DNA of 49,959 nucleotides from Clostridiales bacterium DTU070 (GTDB lineage Bacteria > Bacillota > Clostridia > DSM-8532). Numbering within the stretch: position 1 is the first letter of the stretch; every line of letters starts with the position of its first letter. Under the pieces are notes generated by a model, which was given only the letters and a program-made list of their open reading frames with translations, did not search any database and had not been told where the DNA came from. This document shows positions 29,076 to 36,254 of the stretch, in pieces. The position numbers and the translations under genes were made by a program. Location of the stretch: positions 8,381 through 58,339 of the forward strand of contig LFSH01000076.1 in assembly GCA_001513105.1 (NCBI GenBank), in the 5' to 3' direction.

Positions 29076-30632
29076 ATGAGGAACAGGTCTCTTAAACGGA
29101 ATACGTTTATACTGACAGTTGCGGGCTTTATCGTAAAAATTCTGGGATTTTTCTACCGAATCTTCATTGCAAACTTTGTAGGTGCCGAGGGTATGGGGCT
29201 ATACCAGCTCGTACTTCCCGTTTACAGCCTTATTATACTGGGTTTGACGGCAGGTGTCGGTATTGCTGTATCAAGGCTTGTTGCCGAAGAAACAGCAAGG
29301 GGCAGCCACAAAAACGCCAGGAGGATTGCTGTTATTTCAGGAGCATTCATATTTTTGGCCGGGACGATAATTGTCGTGATACTCATGCTGAACCTTGATT
29401 TCGTGGTTAACGTACTTGTGGGAGATGCCCGGACAAAGAGCGCCCTGTATTACCTTCTGCCTTCTGTTCCGTTCATTGCCGCGCTCACATCAATAAAGGG
29501 CTATTTCTACGGTAGGCAGGAGGTGGTACCGAATGCAGTATCCCAGGTAGCTGAACAGGTTGTAAAGCTTGCGGTTGTTTACCTTGTTGCCGATTTTTTC
29601 ATACACGGCAGCATGGAGCAGAAATGCCTTTTTGCCACGATAGGCCTGATTACCGGTGAAATAGCAAACGTTCTTACCGTGTTTATCGCATTCAGGCTCC
29701 AAAAGGGAGATAAAACGATGCCAAACCGGAGAATTATGCGGAAACGGGATATTGCCAAAAGGGTTATGCGAATTTCGCTGCCTATAACAATGAACCGGCT
29801 GATTTTATCGCTGCTTGGTACTGTTGAATTTCTATGGATCCCGCAGCGGTTGTCGGTTTACGGGCTGTCTTCTGCGGAAGCCCTTACACAGTACGGCAAA
29901 CTTACGGGTATGGCATCGCCGGTAATCTCCTTTCCTTCAATGCTTACCGCAGCGCTGGCGACGGCACTGGTACCCGCAATAGCCGAGGCTGTTGCAACAA
30001 GGAGAATAAACAGGGCCAACAGGCAGATTTCAAGATCAATACGGGTTACCCTTGTTCTTGGTTTCCTGTTTTCAAGCATTTTTGTCTGCTTCGCATATGA
30101 AATTTCAGATTTAATGTATCCCGGGCAGAATGTAGGCCACATGCTGTACCTCCTGTCGTTAACAGGCGTGTTCTTCTATCTTCAGCAGACGCTTCTCGGC
30201 ATCCTTAACGGACTTGGCAGGGAAACGGCAACACTTAAACACTCCATGATAACGAGTATTATCAGGCTTGGATTTGTATGGTTCGGCATCCCGTATTTCG
30301 GGCTTAACGCGTATATTACGGCCCTTATTGTCAGTAACCTCTTAGGGGCGGTACTGAACCTTAACACGGTCATAAAAACCACCGGTATGTCCCTTGAAGC
30401 AGGAGACTGGATTATTAAGCCGCTTATAGCTTCCGTTTCGGGAATCCTTGCTGGCCCGGTAATTAAATCGGTCATCGCGTCGGTTTTCAAGTCGTCATTG
30501 GTAACGCTGGTTCTGTCCGGAAGCCTTACCGCGGGATTGATTATCGTAATGCTTATTTTGATGGGTGTTTTTGAAATCAGGGATATACGCCAAATGGTTC
30601 CGTTCAATATTGACAAATACAGAAAAATATGA
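29076..30632 (+). CDS. Polysaccharide biosynthesis / SpoVB-like flippase (MOP superfamily)
   Basis: A 518-residue integral membrane protein with 12-14 hydrophobic segments, beginning MRNRSLKRNTFILTVAGFIVK and LGFFYRIFIANFVGAEGMGLYQLV. That start is characteristic of the SpoVB/MurJ-like branch of the MOP flippase superfamily. SpoVB is needed for spore cortex formation, probably by moving lipid-linked peptidoglycan precursors. Two starts are possible: ATG 29076, which matches relatives, and ATG 29034 with AAGGA upstream, adding 14 residues. The exact start is therefore open. Its position after a sporulation-type yteA gene is consistent with a role in spore formation; a general lipid II or polysaccharide flippase remains possible. 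Confidence 0.87.
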   Translation: MRNRSLKRNTFILTVAGFIVKILGFFYRIFIANFVGAEGMGLYQLVLPVYSLIILGLTAGVGIAVSRLVAEETARGSHKNARRIAVISGAFIFLAGTIIVVILMLNLDFVVNVLVGDARTKSALYYLLPSVPFIAALTSIKGYFYGRQEVVPNAVSQVAEQVVKLAVVYLVADFFIHGSMEQKCLFATIGLITGEIANVLTVFIAFRLQKGDKTMPNRRIMRKRDIAKRVMRISLPITMNRLILSLLGTVEFLWIPQRLSVYGLSSAEALTQYGKLTGMASPVISFPSMLTAALATALVPAIAEAVATRRINRANRQISRSIRVTLVLGFLFSSIFVCFAYEISDLMYPGQNVGHMLYLLSLTGVFFYLQQTLLGILNGLGRETATLKHSMITSIIRLGFVWFGIPYFGLNAYITALIVSNLLGAVLNLNTVIKTTGMSLEAGDWIIKPLIASVSGILAGPVIKSVIASVFKSSLVTLVLSGSLTAGLIIVMLILMGVFEIRDIRQMVPFNIDKYRKI

Positions 30633-30761
30633 AATAACCGGATAAAGAGGCTTAATCCCGGGATTTACACTGTTTTATTCTTTTCATCCATGGATGGAAT
30701 TCGAAGAAACACCGAGAAAACAAAAGAAAAATTTAACAATTGCCAGGTAATTTCAAATAAT

Positions 30762-30778
30762 AGTCAAAGATAGTCAAA
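30762..30778 (+). promoter_or_regulatory. CtsR operator 1 of hsp20
   Basis: AGTCAAA-GAT-AGTCAAA fits the CtsR heat-shock repressor consensus RGTCAAA-NAN-RGTCAAA exactly. It ends eight bases before the -35 box. Confidence 0.85.
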
Positions 30779-30786
30779 ATCAAACA

Positions 30787-30815
30787 TTGCCTTTTTATGC
30801 AACCACATATAAAAT
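30787..30815 (+). promoter_or_regulatory. hsp20 sigma-A promoter
   Basis: TTGCCT (30787-30792) and TAAAAT (30810-30815), 17-base spacer. It lies between the two CtsR operators. Confidence 0.65.
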
Positions 30816-30826
30816 GTAATCAGAAA

Positions 30827-30843
30827 GGTCAAAGAAAGTCAAA
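30827..30843 (+). promoter_or_regulatory. CtsR operator 2 of hsp20
   Basis: GGTCAAA-GAA-AGTCAAA, again an exact fit to the CtsR consensus. It sits at the expected transcription start region, where a bound repressor would block initiation or escape. Confidence 0.87.
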
Positions 30844-30890
30844 GTTAAAAACAAAAAACAATGAATATAATATTCATGGAGGTGTTGTAA

Positions 30891-31334
30891 ATGTTCGGAT
30901 TAGTACCATTTTCAAGAAGGAATGCCAACCTGGCAAAAAGGAATGATTTTTTCTGGCTTGACAGGTTCTTTGAAGACTTCTTCAATGATCCGTTTTTCTC
31001 CAGGTGGAGCACACCTATGAGGGCTGATATTCGTGAAACCGACAAGGAATGGATTATTGACGCAGAACTTCCCGGCGTGGATAAGAACAGCATAAATATA
31101 GAAGTTAACGACGGATACCTGACAATTTCGGTAGAGCAGAACGAAGAATTAAATGAAGAAAGAGAAAACTATGTAAGAAGGGAAAGATCCTACGGCAGTT
31201 TCAGCAGATCTTTCTACCTCAACAATGTTAAGGAAGAGGACATTAAAGCGGTATACAAGGACGGAATACTTACAATTACACTGCCGAAGGCTAAGCCCGA
31301 CAATAAAAGAAAAATCCAGGTTGACATCCAGTAA
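30891..31334 (+). CDS. hsp20: Small heat-shock protein Hsp20 (alpha-crystallin family)
   Basis: A 147-residue ATP-independent holdase chaperone that keeps unfolding proteins soluble. The alpha-crystallin domain runs from about residue 43 (MRADIRETDKEWIIDAELPG) to 139, including the conserved GVDKNSINIEVNDGYLTI and YGSFSRSFYLNNV segments and the late motif YKDGILTITLPK. The C-terminal IxV-type tail KIQVDIQ is present. GGAGGTG lies ahead of the ATG. Two exact CtsR operators flank its promoter, so it should be induced by heat through CtsR release, together with clp genes elsewhere. It is monocistronic. Confidence 0.95.
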   Translation: MFGLVPFSRRNANLAKRNDFFWLDRFFEDFFNDPFFSRWSTPMRADIRETDKEWIIDAELPGVDKNSINIEVNDGYLTISVEQNEELNEERENYVRRERSYGSFSRSFYLNNVKEEDIKAVYKDGILTITLPKAKPDNKRKIQVDIQ

Positions 31335-31685
31335 TGCAATTCTCAAGTAAAGGCAGCAGAGGCAGCATCACCAGGAACATCGGCAGCTGACACCGCGGTC
31401 TGCATATAAACCGGCATCCGGTACTTAATAAAAGCCGGCCGCCTCCCGGGGATTGACGTATTTGCTGAACTTACCAGTCAAAAACGGTCAACCCCGGAGG
31501 GCAGCATCTGATAAAGAACTGAATAATCGGCCTTATGTCGGCCTTTATATAAACAGGGCTGAATCATGTTATGGTTCAGCCTTTTTTGAATGCAAAAATG
31601 ATTCACGGTTTTTACGGTAACATGCGGGGAACAGATAAAAACATCAGGAAAGAAAGACAGGAGGAATGGAATGTATTTTTTATGC
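31335..31685. other. Structured, gene-free spacer after hsp20
   Basis: No convincing gene. The spacer holds several inverted repeats: a small perfect hairpin ACCGG-CAT-CCGGT, and a long one whose arms (31442-31457 and 31487-31500) pair as CCTCC(C)GGGG(A)TTGAC with GTCAACCCCGGAGG. A one-mismatch CtsR-like sequence (31476-31492) and the terminator at 31557-31587 are also present. The 87-codon minus-strand frame here has no ribosome site. Confidence 0.5.
31557..31587 (+). terminator. Intrinsic terminator downstream of hsp20
   Basis: GGCTGAA / TTCAGCC stem with an 11-base loop, then six T residues. Confidence 0.85.
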
Positions 31686-31727
31686 TTGTAAATATTCCCA
31701 AGGGCTGATATAATAGAACATATGTTC
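31686..31727 (+). promoter_or_regulatory. SOS promoter: TTGTAA-17-TATAAT followed by a LexA box
   Basis: TTGTAA (31686-31691) and a perfect TATAAT (31709-31714) are separated by 17 bases. The palindrome GAACATATGTTC (31716-31727) starts two bases after the -10 box and matches the Gram-positive LexA/DinR core GAACNNNNGTTC exactly. A bound LexA would block this promoter. The next annotated gene on this strand starts 300 bases later (ABC exporter), and dinB is about 3 kb downstream. No obvious SOS gene lies immediately after. Confidence 0.82.
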
Positions 31728-32030
31728 TCGCGCTCGGGCAATTACTTGCTTAAGGCTTTGAAATTGCGCGGAACCTTATGGCAAGGGAATAATGCAGGAA
31801 CAAAATATATGCCGGTAAAGCGGATTTGCGGGAAAGGAAAAGAAACAGGGATTTGCCACTAAACAGTACAGAAAAGTATGTTGCTTATCCAGAAAATAAA
31901 TTATAATAAAAACCATAAACGGTCAGCAGTCCGGGTGAACCGGTTAATCAAAGGTATTTTCCGGTGTGCTTTAAGAGAGGGTACTCTCGTTGTAATTTAT
32001 TGAAATATTGTATTAGGGGAGAATGCAGGA
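31728..32030. other. Leader between the LexA promoter and the ABC exporter
   Basis: About 300 bases with only very short frames (for example 17 codons near 31809). A TATAAT at about 31903 may be a second promoter, and a small GAGAG/CTCTC hairpin lies just before the ABC gene. AGGGGAG before the ATG at 32031 is the exporter's ribosome site. Confidence 0.4.
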
Positions 32031-32860
32031 ATGCAGGGTACAGCAGTTAAAAAGGGCAATAGTCCTCCAAGAGTGTTTAAATCGGTTATTACGGCTACAT
32101 TCAAGGAGCACATGGCATACCGGAGCCGGATGGCTGTTTCGGTATTCGCCCAGCCGGTGTATTTTTTAGTGAACTACTTTATCTGGCAGGCAATTTTTCA
32201 AATCCGTGATACCGTTTCGGGTTTTACGTTCGGGCAGATGCTTTCGTATTTCGCCGTATCTTCCCTTGTAGGTTTTCTGAACTGGGACGATTCGGGAAAT
32301 GTTCTGCCGATGTTGGTACAAACAGGCGGGTTCATTACATTCCAGTTAAGGCCTGTATCTCATATCTATTATTCATTTTTCCAGAAGGTCGGCCACCGGA
32401 TTATGGCTTTTTTAATAGAAATGCTTCCTGTAGTTTGTTTCTACATAATGCTTGGAATAAACCTTGTTCCTGCAGAACCGTTCTGGGTACTGATTTCGTT
32501 ATTTTTAAGTTTTGTTCTTTCGTTTCTGATAAACTATACCATTGGAACTTTTGCGTTCTGGTTTGTAAGGACGGACGGAGTCAGGCGCGCGGTATATTTG
32601 TTTACCAGCATCTGTTCGGGTGCGTTCCTGCCCCTGAACCTGTTTCCGTACAGTTTTCAGAAGCTGTTTTTTACCTGCCGTTTCAGTTTATTGCATATGT
32701 ACCCGTAAGGGTTTTCATAGGGCAATATGAACTGGCGGGTATAACCATGTCCATCCCGCAGATTGTGTTTCTCCAGGCGGTGATGGTTGCAGTAATGTTC
32801 CTTGTTAACCGGGCACTATGGTATATGGGCATAAAACATTTTACGGGGGTGGGAGCATGA
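32031..32860 (+). pseudogene. ABC-2 type permease, disrupted by a frameshift
   Basis: The first permease of a two-permease ABC-2 exporter. The frame from ATG 32031 gives a normal N-terminal part with membrane helices (FAQPVYFLVNYFIWQAIF, VLISLFLSFVLSFLI). After ...LFPYSFQKLFF it reads into TCRFSLLHMYP and stops at 32708. The +2 frame from the same point continues the family sequence, YLPFQFIAYVPVRVFIGQYE through ALWYMGIKHFTGVGA, to the stop at 32860. The break lies at the T-run 32667-32672: six T residues where seven would restore the frame. The whole would be about 276 residues. It could be a sequencing error, a true mutation, or slippage. The stop overlaps the next permease (ATGA). Confidence 0.87.
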
Positions 32861-33678
32861 CAGGGGAAAATTCTGAAACGAGGACCCGGAATATACGATT
32901 TTCTGCGGCGGGTGTGTACATACAGGGTGTAAAAACCGCACTGGCATCAAGAATGGCATACCGCGGCGATTTTATAATGAGTATGCTTATCATGATGATA
33001 GTCGAATTCGGAGGGCCGGTTATCACGCTCATTATATATAACAACGGTGCGTCATTCCCGGGCTGGAACCAGTACGAGGTTTTGCTTCTGCAGGGAATAT
33101 TCCTGCTGTCCCGCGGAATTGCCTTTCCCTTCTTCATGGGGATTGTATGGAATACCATAGGAAGGGTCAGGGAAGGTACCTTTGATCTGCTGCTTATAAA
33201 ACCCCGGTCCATACTGCTGATGACTGTTGTAACCGGCTTTGACAGCGAGGATCTCGGAAAACTCATAGGCGGTATCCTGGTGTTCAGGTATGCCCTTAAA
33301 AACCTGCCTGTTCAGCCTGCATCCCACTGGGTATCATTTTTAATACTTTTTGTGTTCTCGCTTATCCTTATGTTTGCCTTTGCACTGTTCATGGCCGGGC
33401 TTGGAATAGTCTGGGTCGGAAATTACAGGATTTATGACATATTCATGTCCGTGATAGATTTCGGTTTATACCCGAAATCCATATTCACAAAAACATTCCA
33501 GTCAATCCTGACTTACATCATACCAGTAAGCCTGTTGGCTTCATACCCTGCATCGGCCTTACTGGGAGACCTTGATCAGAGCGTGTTTATGGCCCTGCTG
33601 TCTTCAGTGGTCTTTCTGCTCCTGGGATTTATGTTTTATTTCAAAATGGTACGCAATTACACCAGCGCCGGGGGATGA
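32857..33678 (+). CDS. ABC-2 family permease (DUF990-like)
   Basis: A 273-residue membrane protein, second permease of the exporter. After a basic N-terminus it shows six hydrophobic segments (GDFIMSMLIMMIVEFGGPVI, VSFLILFVFSLILMFAFALF, SVFMALLSSVVFLLLGFMFY among them) and the loop REGTFDLLLIKPRS typical of DUF990-type permeases. The ATG at 32857 overlaps the TGA of the preceding permease frame, with GGGTGGGAG as ribosome site; a longer frame from 32818 lies within the other gene. It pairs with the frameshifted permease and the ATPase downstream. Substrate unknown; relatives are linked to drug, peptide or polysaccharide export. Confidence 0.87.
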   Translation: MTGENSETRTRNIRFSAAGVYIQGVKTALASRMAYRGDFIMSMLIMMIVEFGGPVITLIIYNNGASFPGWNQYEVLLLQGIFLLSRGIAFPFFMGIVWNTIGRVREGTFDLLLIKPRSILLMTVVTGFDSEDLGKLIGGILVFRYALKNLPVQPASHWVSFLILFVFSLILMFAFALFMAGLGIVWVGNYRIYDIFMSVIDFGLYPKSIFTKTFQSILTYIIPVSLLASYPASALLGDLDQSVFMALLSSVVFLLLGFMFYFKMVRNYTSAGG

Positions 33679-33724
33679 GCCGGGATTTACCCTCAAAAAC
33701 AGCTTTAATATAAGGGTGGTATAT

Positions 33725-34693
33725 ATGATTCACGTTTCTGAACTTAAAAAGACATTTACAACATATGAACGCGGGGGAACCTTCAGGGAGGCATTATTAA
33801 GCCTTTTCGTCAGGAAAAGGAAAACCGTGGATGCGGTAAAAGGCATCTCCTTTGACATAAAAGAAGGTGAACTTGTCGGCTTCCTCGGACCGAACGGTGC
33901 GGGCAAATCAACCACGATAAAAATTTTGACCGGCATCCTGTACCCTACTTCCGGAACAGTTGATGTTATGGGTTTTGTTCCGTGGAAGGAAAGAAAAAAA
34001 TATGTCAGGAACATTGGTGCGGTATTCGGGCAGAAATCTCAGCTACTGTGGGACATCCCGCCGCTCGATTCTTTCTGCCTGAATCAGGCTATATACCGTA
34101 TTCCCGAAAATGAATTCAGGAAAACGGTCAACGATATGATAGAAATGCTGGATTTGGCAGATCTCGTCAAAAAACCCACACGCCAGCTCTCTCTCGGCGA
34201 ACGGATGAAATGCGAATTTATTATGGCTATGCTGCATAAACCTAAAATAGTCTTTCTTGACGAACCCACGATAGGCCTGGATGTCATTGCGAAGGGTAAA
34301 ATACGGGATTTCATCCTTGAGCAGAACAAAAGGGGGACAACATTCATACTGACCACTCACGATCTTGAGGACGTGGAACAGCTGGCAAAGCGTGTTATTG
34401 TTATAAACCACGGGGAAATTGTCTTTGATGACAGTATTGAAAAACTGAAGCATCATCTCGGCGAAAAACGGACGGTCCGTATTACAACAAGAGACAGGAT
34501 AAATATGGAGAGCAGGGAAGGAATCGAGGTCAGGAGGCAGATTTCGGATTATGAAACAGAAGTATTGATAGATCTTTCGGTAGTGAAACTGAATGAGTTC
34601 ATAAAAAAAGTAAACGAGGAAAGCAAAACCAAGGACATGTCGGTAGAAGGTCCGGAACTGGAACAGATAATCAAGAAACTTTATACTATATAA
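33725..34693 (+). CDS. ABC transporter ATP-binding protein (ABC-2 exporter, DrrA/NatA type)
   Basis: A 322-residue ATPase. Visible are Walker A GPNGAGKS, the Q-loop (GAVFGQKSQLLWDIPPLDSF), signature LSLGERMKCEF, Walker B KIVFLDEPTIGLD and the H-loop TTHDLEDVEQ. The C-terminal extension of about 80 residues is typical of this subfamily. The ATG at 33725 follows GGGTGG; the longer frame from 33572 overlaps the permease gene and is unlikely. It forms one operon with the two permeases. Because one permease is broken in this sequence, the exporter may be non-functional unless the frameshift is an error. Confidence 0.92.
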   Translation: MIHVSELKKTFTTYERGGTFREALLSLFVRKRKTVDAVKGISFDIKEGELVGFLGPNGAGKSTTIKILTGILYPTSGTVDVMGFVPWKERKKYVRNIGAVFGQKSQLLWDIPPLDSFCLNQAIYRIPENEFRKTVNDMIEMLDLADLVKKPTRQLSLGERMKCEFIMAMLHKPKIVFLDEPTIGLDVIAKGKIRDFILEQNKRGTTFILTTHDLEDVEQLAKRVIVINHGEIVFDDSIEKLKHHLGEKRTVRITTRDRINMESREGIEVRRQISDYETEVLIDLSVVKLNEFIKKVNEESKTKDMSVEGPELEQIIKKLYTI

Positions 34694-34803
34694 TGCTGTC
34701 CCTCCGGGATAAACCGTTTGAAGCGTCAGATTGAAACGCCGGGGAATTTCAGTCCGGTCTTCCTGGCTGGATGGCCCGAAAAGTTACTGTCTCTTGGCCG
34801 GTA

Positions 34804-34812
34804 TGGTATAAT
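34804..34812 (+). promoter_or_regulatory. Extended -10 promoter of dinB
   Basis: TGGTATAAT: a perfect TATAAT (34807-34812) preceded by TG one base away, 33 bases before the dinB ATG. The -35 region (TTACTG, 34784-34789) is weak. No LexA box overlaps it. Confidence 0.6.
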
Positions 34813-34845
34813 AGTATTCGGAAATCTATATTACAGGGGTTTTCA

Positions 34846-36069
34846 ATGGCACCTGACAGGATTATTTTTCATATTGATGTAAACTCGGCTTTTCTGAGCT
34901 GGGAGGCATTGGAACACTTAAAAAAAGGAAGCGGTGTTGATCTTCGTACTGTGCCGTCAATCGTGGCCGGGGATCCGTCTAAAAGGCATGGCGTTGTTCT
35001 GGCCAGATCAATCCCTGCAAAAAAATACGGTATAGTAACGGGAGAACCCGTTGTCAAGGCTGTCAAAAAGTGCCCGGAAGCAATAATTGTTCCACCGAGC
35101 CATGATGTATACGCCAGGTATTCCAAGGCCATGACAGATCTACTGTATTCCTTTTCTCCCGATCTGGAGAAATATAGCATTGACGAGTGCTTTATAAATG
35201 CGACCGGGCTTAGGCTCAGGTACAGGAACGACTTTTTCTCCCTGGCCCATTTAATGAAAAACAGGATAAGGGACGAACTGGGCTTTACTGTAAATGTGGG
35301 CATTTCGGAAAACAAACTGCTTGCAAAGATGGCCTCGGATTTCGATAAGCCAGATAAGGTTCATACCCTTTTCAAGGAGGAAATGCAGGAGAAAATGTGG
35401 CCTCTACCGGTATCGAGGCTTTTCATGGTGGGCAGGGCCTCCAGCGCAAAATTCCAGGTTATGGGGATAAAAACAATAGGTGATCTGGCAAGGTCGGATG
35501 TTTTACTGTTGGAGCAGAAATTCGGAAAATACGGCAGGATGATTTGGGAATACGCCAACGGTATTGATGACTCGCCCGTACAGACGCAGGAATCCGAGGC
35601 GAAGGACTTGAGCAATGAAACTACCGTGGAGTTTGACATAACTGACAGGGATACTGCAAGGCTGTATTTGCTGTCACTTAGCGAGACGGTGGGCATGCGT
35701 CTCAGAAAAGCCGGGCTGTATGCCGGTGTAATAGCAGTAAACATCAAGAACAGCAGTTTTGAATCCTACTCGAAAAGAAAAAAAATAAATAATCCCACCC
35801 AGGATACGATGGCGATATTTGAAACTGCAGCCGGGTTGTTCGATGAAGCCTGGAGAAAAGATCCCATCCGTTTAATCGGGGTTGCAACATCGGACCTGGT
35901 AAGAGAGCCGGTTGAACAGCTGAACATGTTTGACGGTATGTCTTCAAGGTGGTCTGAAAGAAAAAGCCTTAATGAAAGCATAGACAAAATCAGGGAAAAG
36001 TACGGAAGCAAGTATATAGTACGGGGATCATTACTTAAGCTCAACCGGGACCACGAAAGGAACAAGTGA
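34846..36069 (+). CDS. dinB: DNA polymerase IV (Y-family, DinB)
   Basis: An error-prone Y-family polymerase for translesion synthesis, 407 residues. The palm motifs are visible: IIFHIDVNSAFLSWEAL with the first metal-binding Asp, and YSIDECFINATG with the SIDE motif. Downstream are the GISENKLLAKMASDFDKP segment and the C-terminal little-finger domain. A putative beta-clamp binding motif QLNMF lies at about residue 363 (EQLNMFDGM). The ATG at 34846 follows AGGGG and a promoter; the frame from 34771 starts upstream of that promoter. The clamp motif fits dnaN also encoded here. Confidence 0.93.
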   Translation: MAPDRIIFHIDVNSAFLSWEALEHLKKGSGVDLRTVPSIVAGDPSKRHGVVLARSIPAKKYGIVTGEPVVKAVKKCPEAIIVPPSHDVYARYSKAMTDLLYSFSPDLEKYSIDECFINATGLRLRYRNDFFSLAHLMKNRIRDELGFTVNVGISENKLLAKMASDFDKPDKVHTLFKEEMQEKMWPLPVSRLFMVGRASSAKFQVMGIKTIGDLARSDVLLLEQKFGKYGRMIWEYANGIDDSPVQTQESEAKDLSNETTVEFDITDRDTARLYLLSLSETVGMRLRKAGLYAGVIAVNIKNSSFESYSKRKKINNPTQDTMAIFETAAGLFDEAWRKDPIRLIGVATSDLVREPVEQLNMFDGMSSRWSERKSLNESIDKIREKYGSKYIVRGSLLKLNRDHERNK

Positions 36070-36107
36070 AAAAAGCGAAAAAATTCCAAAAAAACTTTGT
36101 TAATTTA

Positions 36108-36136
36108 TTGACAATCATATTGACTCAGATTATAAT
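36108..36136 (+). promoter_or_regulatory. Consensus sigma-A promoter of adhE
   Basis: TTGACA (36108-36113) and TATAAT (36131-36136), both perfect, 17-base spacer. The start point would fall near 36143, at the edge of the inverted repeat that follows. Confidence 0.88.
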
Positions 36137-36139
36137 GAT

Positions 36140-36166
36140 AAAAATGTTGCAGAATACAACATTTTT
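36140..36166 (+). promoter_or_regulatory. 10-bp inverted repeat at the adhE transcription start
   Basis: AAAAATGTTG and CAACATTTTT flank a seven-base loop. As DNA it could be a repressor operator placed at +1. As RNA it would form a 5'-terminal hairpin (mRNA stabiliser), or a weak terminator because T residues follow. Which applies cannot be decided here. Confidence 0.6.
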
Positions 36167-36178
36167 ATTTTAAGCCAA

Positions 36179-36196
36179 TTGTTAAATTTTTGACAT
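36179..36196. promoter_or_regulatory. Rex-like redox operator upstream of adhE
   Basis: TTGTTAA-ATTT-TTGACAT resembles the clostridial Rex box TTGTTAANNNNTTAACAA: the left half is perfect, the right half matches 5 of 7. Rex senses NADH/NAD+ and is known to control adhE in other clostridia. A possible second -35 (TTGACA, 36190-36195) overlaps it. Confidence 0.5.
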
Positions 36197-36254
36197 AGTA
36201 AGATTTGATTAGTTTAAGTAAATTGCAAAATCATACAAAAAAGAGGTGAAAAGA

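Noticed and set aside
31478-31741. An 87-codon minus-strand frame across the LexA promoter
   Set aside because: Non-ATG start, no ribosome site, and it runs through the terminator and hairpins.
36140-36166. Calling the +1 inverted repeat of adhE a Rex operator
   Set aside because: Its sequence (AATGTTG-7-CAACATT) does not match the clostridial Rex consensus; the Rex-like match is the separate site at 36179-36196.
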